Positions 46,389 to 57,000 of a stretch of DNA of 64,000 nt are shown here, one piece after another. Below the pieces are notes generated by a model. That model was not told the origin of the DNA, did no database searches, and worked only from the letters and a program-made list of their open reading frames with translations. The DNA lies in NCBI GenBank assembly GCA_016794365.1, contig JAEUKB010000093.1, forward strand, positions 1 to 64,000, written 5' to 3'. A program made the translations under genes and the position numbers. This DNA is from Myxococcales bacterium. Its GTDB lineage: Bacteria > Myxococcota_A > Polyangia > Palsa-1104 > JAEUJZ01. How positions within the stretch are numbered: the first letter of the stretch is position 1; each line of letters starts with the position of its first letter.

Positions 46389-47792
46389 CTACAGAATGTA
46401 CTTCGATAAGTCGGGATTGCTGAGCACGCTCTCGACCCGCTGACGGACGTAATCAGCGGTGATCTCGACAGCCCAGTCGCCGTGACGACCGACTTCCGGC
46501 GCTTCAAAGGAAAGCTCGTCGAGAACGCGCTCCAAGATCGTCTGAAGCCGTCGCGCACCGATGTCTTCGAGCATGCGATTGGCGTCGGTAGCAATCCGGG
46601 CAATCTCGGCCACCGCGCTGTCATGAAAGTGCAGCTTGACGCCTTCCGTCTGAAGCAGCGCCGCGTACTGACGACACAGCGAGTTTTCCGGCTCGCTCAA
46701 GATCCGCACCAGATCCGCTTGCGTCAGCGGCTGTAGCTCGACGCGAATCGGGAAGCGACCTTGCAGCTCTGGAATCAGGTCCGACGGCTTGCTGACGTGA
46801 AACGCCCCCGCTGCGATGAACAAGATGTGATCGGTCTTCACCGGCCCATACTTGGTTGTCACCGTCGAGCCTTCCACAATCGGCAGCAGATCGCGCTGCA
46901 CCCCTTCGCGTGAGATATCGGGTCCACTTGCGCGCTCTCGTCCGGCCACCTTGTCGATCTCGTCGATGAAGATGATTCCGGCCTGCTCGGCCCGATGAAC
47001 CGCCTCGCGCTGGACCTTGTCCATGTCGATCAGCTTCTGCGCTTCTTCGCTCGCGAGCAGCTCTTTGGCCTCGGGAATCTTGACCTTTCGCTTCTTTTTG
47101 CGCTGGCCGCCAAACAGGTTCTGAAGCTGCGACATGTCAAAGCCGAGCTGCTCCAGGTTCGTTCCCGCCAGCGCTTCGGCACCGCCTTGCTGCTCGCTCA
47201 CTTCTAGCTCGACTTCGCGACTGTCGAGCTTGCCTTGACGCAGCAGCTCTCGCAGCTTTTCGCGCGTCGCGGACTGGCTGCTATCGCGCAGCTCTTCACT
47301 TGAGACATCCACCGCTTGGGACGCAGGCCGACTGACCACACCACCGGCATTTCGCGACGGTGGCGGCAACAGGACATCGAGCAGTCGTTCCTCTGCCGCT
47401 TCACGCGCCCGTCCCTGCACCGTCGATCGCTCTTCATCTTTGACCAGCTTCACCGACACTTCGATCAGATCGCGCACCATCGACTCGACATCGCGACCGA
47501 CGTAACCGACCTCGGTGAACTTGCTGGCTTCGACTTTGACAAACGGCGCACCGACGAGCTTTGCGAGTCTCCGAGCGATCTCGGTCTTGCCCACGCCCGT
47601 CGGACCGATGAGGATGATGTTCTTCGGCGTGATCTCGTCGCGCAGGTGTCCGTCCACTTGCTGTCGTCGCCAGCGATTGCGCAGCGCGATCGCCACCGCA
47701 CGCTTGGCATCTTTTTGACCGACGATGTAACGATCCAGCTCCTCGACAATCGCACGCGGCGTCAGGGATCGAAAAGCGATGCGCTCGCTCAT
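46389..47792 (-). CDS. hslU: HslU ATPase of the HslUV protease
   Basis: AAA+ unfoldase that feeds proteins to HslV. The 467-residue protein has P-loop [13 protein letters not shown], Walker [11 protein letters not shown], the large intermediate (I) domain between them, and the C-terminal SKYIL tail that inserts into HslV. It overlaps hslV by 4 bases (ATGA). Confidence 0.98.
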   Translation of the reverse strand: MSERIAFRSLTPRAIVEELDRYIVGQKDAKRAVAIALRNRWRRQQVDGHLRDEITPKNIILIGPTGVGKTEIARRLAKLVGAPFVKVEASKFTEVGYVGRDVESMVRDLIEVSVKLVKDEERSTVQGRAREAAEERLLDVLLPPPSRNAGGVVSRPASQAVDVSSEELRDSSQSATREKLRELLRQGKLDSREVELEVSEQQGGAEALAGTNLEQLGFDMSQLQNLFGGQRKKKRKVKIPEAKELLASEEAQKLIDMDKVQREAVHRAEQAGIIFIDEIDKVAGRERASGPDISREGVQRDLLPIVEGSTVTTKYGPVKTDHILFIAAGAFHVSKPSDLIPELQGRFPIRVELQPLTQADLVRILSEPENSLCRQYAALLQTEGVKLHFHDSAVAEIARIATDANRMLEDIGARRLQTILERVLDELSFEAPEVGRHGDWAVEITADYVRQRVESVLSNPDLSKYIL

Positions 47793-48328
47793 GACAGCTC
47801 CTCCAGCGCGAGCTGGGTGTTGGTGTAGATGCAGATCTCTCCGGCGATGCGCAGCGATCGCTCGGTCACTTCTTTCGGGCTCAGCGTCGTGGCTTCACAC
47901 AGCGCCCGCGCCGCAGCCAGCGCAAACGGTCCGCCCGAGCCAATCGCCGCGATGCCGTTTTCCGGTTCAATCACGTCGCCGCTCCCCGACAAGAGCAGCG
48001 TTCGCTCACGATCTGCGACGATGATCATCGCTTCCAGCCTGCGCATCGCACGATCGGTTCGCCAGTCTTTGGCCAGCTCCACCGCCGCACGCAGGAGCTG
48101 CTGATTGTGCTCTTTGAGCTTCGCTTCCAGCCGTTCAAACAGAGCAATTCCGTCGGCAGCGCTGCCCGCAAAGCCACCGAGCACTCGTCCTTCGGCCATC
48201 TTCCGAACCTTGCGCGCCTGTGACTTGACGACGGTGTTGCCGAGCGTCACCTGTCCGTCAGAGCCCATCGCAACCACAGCGCCACGTCGCACACACAGCA
48301 CGGTCGTGGCATGAAAGATCTCGCTCAT
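47789..48328 (-). CDS. hslV: HslV protease subunit
   Basis: Threonine peptidase core of HslUV, 179 residues. After a short propeptide (MSEIFHA) the mature N-terminus TTVLCVRRG carries the catalytic Thr; [14 protein letters not shown] is typical. Overlaps xerC and hslU by 4 bases each, the classic codW-hslV-hslU-like arrangement. Confidence 0.98.
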   Translation of the reverse strand: MSEIFHATTVLCVRRGAVVAMGSDGQVTLGNTVVKSQARKVRKMAEGRVLGGFAGSAADGIALFERLEAKLKEHNQQLLRAAVELAKDWRTDRAMRRLEAMIIVADRERTLLLSGSGDVIEPENGIAAIGSGGPFALAAARALCEATTLSPKEVTERSLRIAGEICIYTNTQLALEELS

Positions 48329-49404
48329 CGTGAAGAGTCCTTGCGACCCGTGCGCTCACTCGACGACGAGACAAGCGCATGCGGGTGATGCTGATATTGG
48401 TCCCAAAGATACTGCAAATCGACGTGGGCATAGCGCGCCGTGGTCGAGAGGTTTTGATGTCCAAGCAGCTCTTGAATCGATCGCAGATCCGCACCTGAGC
48501 CAAGCAGGTGCGTCGCGTAGCTGTGACGAAGCGCGTGCGGATGACTCGGGGAAAGCCCGCTCTGCTGCGTCGCCCGATCAAGGATTCGTCGCACTTCCCG
48601 CACCCCGAGCCGCTGACCGCGCACCGACAGAAACAGCGCACTTGGATGCATGTTTTCCGTCGCTGGATGAGCCAGGATGTGACGTACGCTTAGGTATTCC
48701 GACAGCGCCGCTTTGGCCTTCGCGCCCGCCGGAACCAGTCGATCTTTGCGACCTTTGCCGTGGAGAACCCGCACAAGCAAGATCGGCTCCCCGCTCGCCA
48801 GCGCTGGATCTTCGTCGCTGATATGACCCAAATCAAGCGAAACAGCCTCGCTCACACGCAGCCCGGCACCGTAGATCAGCTCCAAGATGGCCCGATCGCG
48901 CAGCGTCACCGCGCGTCGTCGCGGCTCGTCGCCATCACACGGAGCCAGCTGCTCGAGCAGCGCAGTCGCTTGCTCCGGCGTAAAAAACTCGGGCAGCGGC
49001 AGCTCTGCTTTGCGACGCTGAAGCAGCTTCGCGACGTTCTCTTCGATCAGCTTGTTGCGTCGCAGAAACTCGAAAAACGATCGCAGTGCCGACAGCTTTC
49101 GACTCGTCGTCAGCGGCTTTTCCTGACCGTGTCGCTGCGCCAAAAAACCACGCACCGCCCACAGATCCAGATCGGCCAGCCCGATTGTGCGCTGCCTTCG
49201 CTGGGCGACGAAACGCAGAAACTCTGCGACGTTGCAGTGATAGGCGCGCACCGTCTCTTTTGACACCCGACGGACATCGCGCAGCTCGGTCAGATACGCA
49301 GCCAGCTGCGACGCAAGCGGCTCCGAACATTCAGCAGAAGATTCACGGGAAGCTTTGCCAAAAGATTTGCCAGAAGATGTAGCAGATGGCTCGTCGGTAG
49401 ACAC
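48325..49404 (-). CDS. xerC: Tyrosine recombinase XerC
   Basis: Site-specific recombinase that resolves chromosome dimers at dif. The 359-residue protein has the N-terminal SAM-like core-binding domain and catalytic residues in GAGLRVSE (Arg), [11 protein letters not shown] (Lys), [12 protein letters not shown] (His, Arg), LLGHQ (His) and ARYAHV (Tyr). The start is GTG at 49404. Lying in front of hslVU with overlaps marks it as housekeeping, not a mobile-element integrase. It has a Ser-rich N-terminal extension. Confidence 0.92.
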   Translation of the reverse strand: MSTDEPSATSSGKSFGKASRESSAECSEPLASQLAAYLTELRDVRRVSKETVRAYHCNVAEFLRFVAQRRQRTIGLADLDLWAVRGFLAQRHGQEKPLTTSRKLSALRSFFEFLRRNKLIEENVAKLLQRRKAELPLPEFFTPEQATALLEQLAPCDGDEPRRRAVTLRDRAILELIYGAGLRVSEAVSLDLGHISDEDPALASGEPILLVRVLHGKGRKDRLVPAGAKAKAALSEYLSVRHILAHPATENMHPSALFLSVRGQRLGVREVRRILDRATQQSGLSPSHPHALRHSYATHLLGSGADLRSIQELLGHQNLSTTARYAHVDLQYLWDQYQHHPHALVSSSSERTGRKDSSR

Positions 49405-49478
49405 GACGGCAGCATACTCCGCGACGCGCAGCGGTCAAACCGTCCGTGCGATCCGACAAGCCACGCTGCGCAAACAGG

Positions 49479-50381
49479 CTACGGCAGTCCGAAGCGCTGA
49501 AGCTCTCCGCCGCGCAAGGTCAGGTGTTCTACCGAATACGTTCCGTCGCTGATCTGAACCATGCAGATGTTGGTCTTGTCCGCTTGCTGACGCGTGCCCG
49601 GATCGAGCGCAAACCGTCGCCCGTTATACGGCAGCGTCCCTTCGTTTCCCGCGCAGTGCTTGTCGTAGGTGGCTCGACTGAGCGGAAAGTGATAGGTGCC
49701 GCTGCCGGTTCCAACGTGAATGTGATGCAGATCGCCCGACGGAAAGCTCAGCAACTGTTCCCACACCAGGTGTTCGTGCCCGGCGAAGAACGCGGAATGC
49801 CCAGTCTCGACGAGCAGCGGTCCGAGCGCATCACGATACGACTCGCTGGTCCTGCCCATCATCGACACGAGCGGAACGTGACCAATGCACAGCTTCAGCG
49901 AGCCTTCCGGTGTCTCGACGGCATCTTGACGGACAAACTGCGCGACCTCACTCGGCAGCGCTTGATCGACGACGTGCAGCATCGTAAGACGCAGCTCATC
50001 GACTTGCAGCGCGTAGTACAGCGGCGGACGACCCGACAGGATGAAGCGATCGCTCACATCTTCGCCAAGCGACGACCACGCCGCCAAGTATCCGTCGCGC
50101 TGCGCCTGCGTGTAGTAGTCGTGATTGCCCGCAATCGGCAGCAGCGGAATGTCACGCTCGACGAGCGGCTGACACGCAGCCCGAAACGAGCGCCACCACA
50201 GCGCGACCTTGTCTCGACTTGCTCCATCGTCGGGATTTCCGCTGGTTCCGTCGCCACTTAGCACCACAAAGCGCGGCGAAAGCCCAGCAAGCTGCGCGAT
50301 CACCTTGGTGAAGTTCGAGGGAACGCTGCCGCTCACGTACACATGAATGTCCGAGACGATCGCGAAGCTGAAAGTGCTCAT
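49479..50381 (-). CDS. Calcineurin-like metallophosphoesterase
   Basis: A 300-residue metallophosphoesterase with the full metal-binding set: SDIHV, GDG..., GNHDYY, GHVP and GHEHLVWE. No signal peptide is visible. Substrate unknown; phosphodiesterases and protein phosphatases look alike. It is divergent from the mobB-like gene, with 45 bases between starts. Confidence 0.88.
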   Translation of the reverse strand: MSTFSFAIVSDIHVYVSGSVPSNFTKVIAQLAGLSPRFVVLSGDGTSGNPDDGASRDKVALWWRSFRAACQPLVERDIPLLPIAGNHDYYTQAQRDGYLAAWSSLGEDVSDRFILSGRPPLYYALQVDELRLTMLHVVDQALPSEVAQFVRQDAVETPEGSLKLCIGHVPLVSMMGRTSESYRDALGPLLVETGHSAFFAGHEHLVWEQLLSFPSGDLHHIHVGTGSGTYHFPLSRATYDKHCAGNEGTLPYNGRRFALDPGTRQQADKTNICMVQISDGTYSVEHLTLRGGELQRFGLP

Positions 50382-50426
50382 ACAACCTTCTTAGCAGCAG
50401 AGCGCCGTCCGTGGCAAAGTCTGCGC

Positions 50427-51380
50427 ATGAAGGTGCTCGGGATCGTCGGATACAGCGGCGCGGGCAAGACCACGCTGGCGGAAGCGCTCATCGCTGCACT
50501 GTCGGCACGCGGCCTGCGCATCGCCGCGATCAAGCATGCACACCACGGCTTTGAGCCCGATGTACGCGGCAAAGACTCTGATCGTTTGCGACGGGCCGGA
50601 GCGCGGAAAACCTTGGTCTTTTCGTCGCAGCGCTGGGCCCTGTTTGGCGAAGAGCCGCTGTCCGATCCACCGTCGCTCGATGCGCTGCTAGAGCGACTGG
50701 ATCCGCGACAGATCGATCTGGTGCTGATTGAAGGGCTGCGCACTGTCAGCCATCCTCGACTCGACAAGCTGGAAGTGCATCGGACGCAGCTTGGGCATCC
50801 GCTGCTCGCGCCGTCCGATCCGCGCATCATGGCCGTGGTCACCGATCAGCCCGCGCAGCTTGCGACGCGAGGTCTGGCCTGTCCGGTCTTGCCGCTCAAT
50901 CAGACCCTTGCGGTACTCGATTTCGTGGAAAGATTCGTAATCGGAGGTACAAAACCAATGAGTGAATCCAGTTCTCAGAGCGAGGGCGCAGGCCGTCCCC
51001 AGATCGATGATCTGCGACGCAAGTTTGAAGAACGCATCGGTCAGCTGAGCAAGCAAATCGACGAGCTATCGGAGCGCTTCCAGCAGAGCGCCAACGACGC
51101 CAAAGCGCAGGTCGAAGCCGATCTAAACAAGCTCAAAGCCGAGCACCAGGCCGAATACGAGCAGTTTCAGAAGCTGCAAAAAGTCGCCGAAGAGAGCTGG
51201 GGACTGCTGCAAAAGCGGCTCGATACCGTCGCCAGTCAGATGCGAACGGTCGTCGGTCAAGCCGTCGATCAGGCCGCGAGCGTGCTCGGTTTTGCCGGTG
51301 AAGCCAAAACGGAAGCCAAAGCGGAAACAAAGTCCGACGCAGCTCCGCCCGCCGATTCCCAACCGCCCAGCGACAAGTAG
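50427..51380 (+). CDS. MobB domain fused to a coiled-coil domain
   Basis: A 317-residue protein. Residues 1-176 are a MobB-like GTP-binding domain (P-loop GYSGAGKTTL, KHAHHGFE, LVLIEGL), which assists molybdenum guanine dinucleotide cofactor formation in E. coli. Residues 178-317 are unrelated: a Lys/Glu-rich coiled coil (RRKFEERIGQLSKQIDELSE) and an Ala/Lys/Pro tail. At the junction an excellent GGAGG (50943-50947) and ATG (50958) lie in frame. The second part may therefore also be made alone. ATG 50427 starts the domain; upstream codons overlap the divergent gene. Confidence 0.87.
   Translation: MKVLGIVGYSGAGKTTLAEALIAALSARGLRIAAIKHAHHGFEPDVRGKDSDRLRRAGARKTLVFSSQRWALFGEEPLSDPPSLDALLERLDPRQIDLVLIEGLRTVSHPRLDKLEVHRTQLGHPLLAPSDPRIMAVVTDQPAQLATRGLACPVLPLNQTLAVLDFVERFVIGGTKPMSESSSQSEGAGRPQIDDLRRKFEERIGQLSKQIDELSERFQQSANDAKAQVEADLNKLKAEHQAEYEQFQKLQKVAEESWGLLQKRLDTVASQMRTVVGQAVDQAASVLGFAGEAKTEAKAETKSDAAPPADSQPPSDK
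50943..50960 (+). promoter_or_regulatory. Internal ribosome binding site and ATG within mobB fusion
   Basis: GGAGG at 50943-50947 is 10 bases before ATG 50958, in frame with the mobB-like gene. It would yield a separate 140-residue coiled-coil protein. The site is seen directly; use is inferred. Confidence 0.5.
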
Positions 51381-51429
51381 CGCCAAATACGCTAAAACCC
51401 CGGCAGCCCTTCTACTTTCGAGGAGAGTT

Positions 51430-52926
51430 ATGTCGGTTTCCTTGTCCCGAGCTACTCACGTCGTTCGTTCCGTCGCGGTCTGTTCTGCGCTGTGTGCTGC
51501 GCTGACTGGCTGCGTCGAGCAAAGCGGAGATTCGGCCCCGAGCGAAGAAGCGCTCAAAGCGGCCCGCGAGCACATCTTGTCCGTCGCTCCGACGCCGCAG
51601 TATCCAAGCGGAGCGGTGCTGGAACACGCCAAGGGCGGCAAGGTGGTGTACCTCGGTGCGGATGTCGATGTCAGCGAGGTCGTTCCCGGCCAGACCTTCA
51701 CCGTCACCCACTATTTTCGCGTAGAAAAAGCGCTGGGCGACGGCTGGAAGCAGTTTGTTCACATCGCGACGCCGGATCGCAGGCTGCATCACAACGCGGA
51801 TCACGTTCCCGTCGGTGGAAAGTATCCGGTGGCGATGTGGAAAGACGGCGAGATCATCCGCGACATCCAGCGCATTCCGCTGCCCTCGACGTTTACGGCG
51901 GAAAAGCTGGCGCTGTTCGTCGGGTTTTATAAGAAAAACGAGCGCCTGCCGGTCAAGAGCGGTCGTCAAGACGGTCAAAACCGCGTGATTGCGCTCGAGC
52001 TTCCGGTCAAAGGCGGCGTTCCCTTGTCTGCGCCGCGAAAGCTGCAAGTGCGACGGCTGCCCGCAGGTCAGAGCCTGACGATCGACGGCAAGCTCGACGA
52101 GACGGCCTGGAAAAACGCAGTCTCGACGGGACCGTTTGTTCACACCATGACCGGCGAACCGGCAGCGCAGCCTGCGTCGGCAAAGCTTCTGTGGGACGAT
52201 CAAAACCTCTACATCGCGTTCGAGTTCGTCGATACCGATGTGTGGGGATCGCTCGAAAAGCACGACGACAAGCTGTGGACGGAAGAAGCAGCGGAAGTGT
52301 TTCTCGATCCAGATGGCGATGCGAAGACCTACGTCGAGCTACAGGTCAGCCCGCGCAACACCACGTTCGATTCCTGGCTGCCCGCATATCGACAAAACGA
52401 CAACGCGTGGGACTCGGGGATGCAGACGGCAGTGCAGGTTCACGGAACGCTGAATCAGCGCGACGATCGTGACTCGGGCTGGACAGTGGAAATGCGCGTC
52501 CCGCTGAGCGCAGTCAAAGGTCGGCTGGAAGCGGTCAAAGGCGTGCCGCCGCAGGTTGGAACCGAGTGGCGCGCGAACTTTTTCCGTTTGGATCGACCCA
52601 ATGGCAAGCCGCAGACTGGCTCGTCTTGGTCGCCACCGCTGGTCGGGGACTTCCACGCGCTGGATAAGTTCGGTACGCTGCTGTTTACGGACGCGGAGGG
52701 AAAGACCGCCGCAGCACCGGCTGCGATTCAGGCTCCGACCCAGGTTGCACCTGCACCCGCGCTTGGCGTGCCAGCCAAAGTGGTTGCGGATCCACCTGGA
52801 GGTCCACACCGGCTCAACCCGATGCTTGAGCAAGCCATGAAAGGCGACGACGCCCCAGCACCGGCCAAAGCGCCCGAACAAAACCCAGCGCCTGTCCAAA
52901 AGCAGGCAAGTCCAAAGCCCAAGTAG
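51430..52926 (+). CDS. Lipoprotein with C-terminal CBM9-like domain
   Basis: A 498-residue lipoprotein (lipobox LTGC). The N-terminal half (about 40-210) is a beta-rich domain (VSEVVPGQTFTVTHYFRV). The second half resembles the carbohydrate-binding module family 9 fold found in xylanases and in DUF1083-type proteins (LTIDGKLDETAWKNAV, LWDDQNLYIAFEFVDTDVWGS, WTEEAAEVFLDPDGD). A Pro/Ala/Gln-rich tail ends the protein. It likely sits at the envelope and binds a glycan or other surface ligand. ATG 51430 has AGGAGAG upstream. Confidence 0.8.
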   Translation: MSVSLSRATHVVRSVAVCSALCAALTGCVEQSGDSAPSEEALKAAREHILSVAPTPQYPSGAVLEHAKGGKVVYLGADVDVSEVVPGQTFTVTHYFRVEKALGDGWKQFVHIATPDRRLHHNADHVPVGGKYPVAMWKDGEIIRDIQRIPLPSTFTAEKLALFVGFYKKNERLPVKSGRQDGQNRVIALELPVKGGVPLSAPRKLQVRRLPAGQSLTIDGKLDETAWKNAVSTGPFVHTMTGEPAAQPASAKLLWDDQNLYIAFEFVDTDVWGSLEKHDDKLWTEEAAEVFLDPDGDAKTYVELQVSPRNTTFDSWLPAYRQNDNAWDSGMQTAVQVHGTLNQRDDRDSGWTVEMRVPLSAVKGRLEAVKGVPPQVGTEWRANFFRLDRPNGKPQTGSSWSPPLVGDFHALDKFGTLLFTDAEGKTAAAPAAIQAPTQVAPAPALGVPAKVVADPPGGPHRLNPMLEQAMKGDDAPAPAKAPEQNPAPVQKQASPKPK

Positions 52927-52951
52927 CCATCACGTTGGAGGATTTGGTTCC

Positions 52952-53599
52952 ATGACCCAGAGCACCCTGCCCACTTTCGAGCTGATCTACTTTCCGATCC
53001 ATGGCCGCGCCGAGATGCTGCGGCTTACGTTTGCACTTGGCCAGGCACCGTTTACCGATGTGGCCGTGACGGACTGGGCGACTCTCAAGCCGCAGATGCC
53101 GCTGGGCCAGCTGCCCGTGCTCAAGGAAACGCACGGCGACAAGTCCTGTCTGATCCCACAGTCGGGCGCGATCATCCGTCACTTGGGCCGGGTGCTGAAC
53201 CTGTACGGTCAGACGGAAATCGAGCACACCGTGGTGGACTACGTGCTCGAGACAGCGATGGACTGGCGCGCGAAGTTCATGCCGGTGGCCTACGCCCGGA
53301 TGTTCGGCACCGCGCAAGAGCTGGTCGATAAGTACTGGAGCGAGGGCCTGGATCATCACCTGCGTGTGATGGAAAAGCTGCTGGCCAGCCCAAGCAAGTC
53401 CGGTCCGTGGTTTGCTGGTGAGTCGCCGACCATCGCCGATGTGGCTGTGTGGGAAACGATAGACAGCAACCTCACCAAGCGCGCGGATCTGCTCGATCGT
53501 TATCCGACGCTGCGTGCGTTCTACGACCGCTTTGCTGCGATTCCCAGCGTCGCGGCTCACCTGTCGAGCCGTCGCCCCTCTGAGCACCGCCAGGCGTAG
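52952..53599 (+). CDS. Glutathione S-transferase family protein
   Basis: A 215-residue GST of the eukaryote-like sigma/alpha type. The N-terminal thioredoxin-like domain includes FELIYFPIHGRAEMLRL and GQLPVLKE; QSGAIIRHLGR is the glutathione-contact region. The helical C-terminal domain includes ESPTIADVAVWETI. The catalytic Tyr of sigma-class enzymes corresponds to YFPIHGRAE. Substrate unknown. Confidence 0.9.
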   Translation: MTQSTLPTFELIYFPIHGRAEMLRLTFALGQAPFTDVAVTDWATLKPQMPLGQLPVLKETHGDKSCLIPQSGAIIRHLGRVLNLYGQTEIEHTVVDYVLETAMDWRAKFMPVAYARMFGTAQELVDKYWSEGLDHHLRVMEKLLASPSKSGPWFAGESPTIADVAVWETIDSNLTKRADLLDRYPTLRAFYDRFAAIPSVAAHLSSRRPSEHRQA

Positions 53600-53689
53600 T
53601 CGTCGCCGCACATTCCCCCACAATCGCTAGGTCGAGCGGCGCGCTGTCAGACCTAGCTCTCGCTTGTTACAAAGCCACTTTCAACCGCA

Positions 53690-53708
53690 CTGGCTCCGTC
53701 AGAGCCAG
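53690..53708. terminator. Hairpin between convergent genes
   Basis: CTGGCTC and GAGCCAG form a perfect 7-base stem with a 5-base loop. It lies between the GST gene and the small basic protein gene, which converge. Neither side has a proper T-run, so the terminator role is uncertain. Confidence 0.3.
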
Positions 53709-53713
53709 CCGCT

Positions 53714-53869
53714 TTACTTCTTCGCAGCCAGCCGACGCAGACGACGAGCACGGCGCGTGTTGACGTTGCGCGCTCCACCCGCTGCGGTGATGCGACGCTT
53801 GCGGCGGGCCTTGACGCCTGCGATGTGGGACTTGGCTCGAGTGCTGGTTTTGCGCTTGGTACGGCTCAT
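53714..53869 (-). CDS. 51-residue highly basic protein
   Basis: ATG 53869 to TAA 53714 encodes MSRTKRKTSTRAKSHIAGVK and ends RRLRRLAAKK. About 40 percent of residues are Arg or Lys and there is no acidic residue. AGAGG lies 7 bases before the ATG, and an extended -10 (TGGTATAGC on the minus strand) lies farther upstream. Composition suggests a small ribosomal or nucleoid-associated protein; the sequence does not match bL34, bTHX or bS21 as I recall them. The frame is intact and well initiated, so I call it a gene. Confidence 0.75.
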   Translation of the reverse strand: MSRTKRKTSTRAKSHIAGVKARRKRRITAAGGARNVNTRRARRLRRLAAKK

Positions 53870-53901
53870 GGATAAACCTCTTCGGTTAGAGTGAAGTACT
53901 C

Positions 53902-53910
53902 GCTATACCA
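53902..53910 (-). promoter_or_regulatory. Possible extended -10 promoter for the basic protein
   Basis: On the minus strand TGGTATAGC is an extended -10 type sequence (TGn-TATAAT), located 33-41 bases before the ATG at 53869. No clear -35 is visible, as is common for extended -10 promoters. Confidence 0.35.
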
Positions 53911-53969
53911 CGCGAGCCTACTCGATTCCTGGGGCGTGCGAGAAGGCCCAAATTCCCGCCGCGCCGCGA

Positions 53970-53975
53970 TAAAAT
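53970..53975 (+). promoter_or_regulatory. -10-like TAAAAT ahead of the HEAT gene
   Basis: TAAAAT lies 25 bases upstream of ATG 54001 in an otherwise GC-rich gap. No good -35 is seen at 16-18 bases. Confidence 0.25.
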
Positions 53976-54000
53976 AGCCAAGCCTTCTGGGGGGATGTGC

Positions 54001-57000
54001 ATGGCCAAGCTGCAAGCAGTGGAGCTTTGCGGGTCAGAGCGCTTCATCGAGCGACTGTCCACGCAGGTTCATGATGAGCGAGTGCGAACAATGGTCGCGC
54101 TCGGAGTGATGGCAAAAAGCGATGCGCGCGCCAACGCGCTCCTGCGCGAGCTGTGGAATGGGCCGGTGTTTGTGCGGCGCTTGGTGCTCAAGAGCTGCCA
54201 AGGCAGTCGCGATGGTGCGCAGGTGCTGCTTGGGCTGGACGATGCGTCTCGGCTGGTTCGCGGACAGGCACGCAAGCTGGTGGCGCTGTGCTGTAGCGAT
54301 GCGCAGGCCGCGCAGGCGCTCATCCAAGCGTTTTCGACCGGCTGGCACCTGTGGCTGGCACAGCAGCTTCGTCAAGCGGGCCGCACCGCACCGATTGATG
54401 CGCTGGCCGATCACATTGCGCAAGGTCGTGAGCAGCGCCTGCTCGCTGAAGTGGTGCCGCTGTGTAGCGATGCAGGGCTGCTGCGACACCTGCCGCTTGC
54501 GCTCGCGCAGCCAACCCTGGCGTTTTTTTCGCGCTTTGCGCTGCATCATCCACTGCGCTTTGCGCAGGCCGCGCAGGCAGAGCTTTTGAAAGGTCCGCTG
54601 CTTGGGCCGTGGAAGCTTGCGGTCGCGAGCGCGCTGCATGGACTGTCGGTGCGTACGCCGGATGCAGCGCTTCAGATCCTGCACGCGCGGCTTCGTCATG
54701 GCGAAGGAATGCCGTCGCAAGTGATTCGACCGCTGTCGGAGCGCAAACCAAACGAGCTGGTCGCGCTGTGCCAAGCGCACAAGCTGTCGCTGCCCGATAG
54801 ACTGTTTGCCACGAAGGTTCAGCGCCTTTCGCCCGCGTCGCTGCGCTATCTGGTGGCGATGTGTCGGCAGTCGCTCGGTAGTCCTCGGCACTTTTTCCGC
54901 AAGCTGTCGTCTGATCAAAAAGACGCGGTGGTGCAGTCGTTTGTGTCGAGCAAGCTCCGTGATCCAAGCTGGGGCGCGTCGCTGCTCCGCGAAATTCCCG
55001 TCTCAACAGCCGAGCGTGAAACGATCTATCAAGCGTGGTCCGCAGCCAGCCAAAATCGCGATGGTGTCATCGAGCTACCGTCGGTTGATCAGCTTCCGAA
55101 CGATCTGGCCGCGAGAGAAGCGCGACGACACTTGCACGAAGTCACGGCGCTCAAGACCCGGCCCGAGGTGCGGATTCAGTACGCGCAGTTTCTGTCGTGG
55201 GACGAAGCGCTTGAGCAGATCCGCGCGTATCTGGGACATCCCGAAGGAGACATGCGCGGCACAGCCTTGACGACGCTGCTCGGGGTGGCGGGACGGCTGC
55301 CGGTCAAGCCCGATCGCATCGACGAAGCGCTGAAGCTGTGCGTCGGTAAAAAGTTCGAGCAAGATCCGGTGCGGCAGCGAATGCTGATGGCGCTCGCGGC
55401 GTGGCCTCGGCAAGTGTGGGACAAAAAGCACCTTCCGATCGTCGGACAGCTTGTACGCGATGCGCTCGATGCAGCGGATCTGTCACATGCGACGGCGCAG
55501 GCGGCAGAGCGGCTGGTCGTTCGGCTGTTTTTCCTCGACGGAGCACATGGAGCAAAGTGGCTCGCGACGCTGCTAAAAGAGCGAGGAACGATCTACGCGC
55601 CGGGACTCGGTGACATGCTGAGCGATGCCGAGGTCGAAGCGCTGGCTCCGTCGCTGATGCTGATCGCAAACTCGTGGGCCAGCAAAGAGCGCGAAGGACA
55701 GCTGTGGACGCTGGTGGAAAGCCTGGGCCGTCGGATTCGCTTGGTCAAAGGGCTGCCCGAGCTGCTCGAAAAGACGATGGCGCAGACAGCCAACGCGACG
55801 GTGTCGTGGGGCATTTTGCAGCTGTTTTATCTGCACCTGCGTCCGCACTTCGATCGCTGTGTGGTGGCGATTTGTCGTCGCTGGGTCGAAAAAGGCTGGG
55901 ATGCGCAGCTGGCCGCGCTGATTCGGTCGGTCGAAACGCTGCCGCCGGAAGTGGAAGACAGCGTCGAGACAGCGCTGCTGCGGACCACCTATCCACATCA
56001 AGCGGAAGTGCTGCTGTCGGCGGTTCGACACGCGCACGCTCCGCTGTTAGAGAAGCTGATTCCCAAGGCGCTCAAGCGCGATCGCAGCTTCATCTGCGTG
56101 CCGATGGTGTGGGGTTATCTGCATCGCAAGCGACAAGATCTGCTCGATCCGTATCTCGCCGGAGAGGTTGTCACCGGACGTTTTGCGACGGGAAAGACGC
56201 GCTGGCTGCTGCCGTTTCACGATGGCTTTTTCCGCTGGAATCCGCAGCAGCAGCAGACCTTTACCGGGACGCTGCGCGGGCTGTACGGCGACGGAGATCG
56301 CGACACTCCGTCGGTGCTGTGGGCGATGGATCGGCTGTATCGGCTGGCGTATACCGCCGGGGAAGCGCTGATTACGCTGTGCGACGACAAGCGAGCGGCG
56401 ATCAGCGAGCGGGCGGTGCGAACGCTGTCGCGGCTCGACGCGGGACAAGGCATTCCGAAGCTGCTTTCGTGCCTGGAAGATCAGCGCGCGCGCTTTGCGA
56501 TTTATGGACTTCGCCTGTCGCTCAGTGAGATGCCAGCGACGCAAGCCGTGACGATCTTGCGCGGGGTTTCGCTCAAGAAAGTGACCGTCGCCAAAGAAGT
56601 GGTGCGACTGCTCGGAGAGCTGCGCAGCGACGAAGCGTACAAGCTGCTTTTGTCTTTGGATAAGCCAGAGCTACATCGCGACATTCGGATCGCGCTGTGT
56701 CGAGCGCTGTGGGATCACCTGCATCGCGACGAAACTTGGCAAATTTTGCGACAAGCAGCGACGGGACCGGACTTTATCTTGGCAACCCGAATCGGTGACA
56801 TTCCGGCGGAACGACTGACGGTGGAAAGCGATGCGAAGCTGGCGCAGATCCTGACGCTGGTGCTGTCTCGTCCCGAACCGGAAGCGCGTCGAGAGCTGCT
56901 GCAAAAAGCACCGTCGCTGCCGCTGCGAGATCACAGTCGTGGCTTTCTGGCTGCGTGTCTGTCTCGGCTTGATTCGCGCTACTACGACGAAGTGGAGTCC

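Noticed and set aside
48325-49404. Mobile-element integrase
   Set aside because: The gene overlaps hslV and has XerC features; no att sites or phage genes are present.
54034-54918. 294-codon minus-strand frame
   Set aside because: Antisense to the HEAT-like gene; rich in Arg/Gln, no initiation signal.
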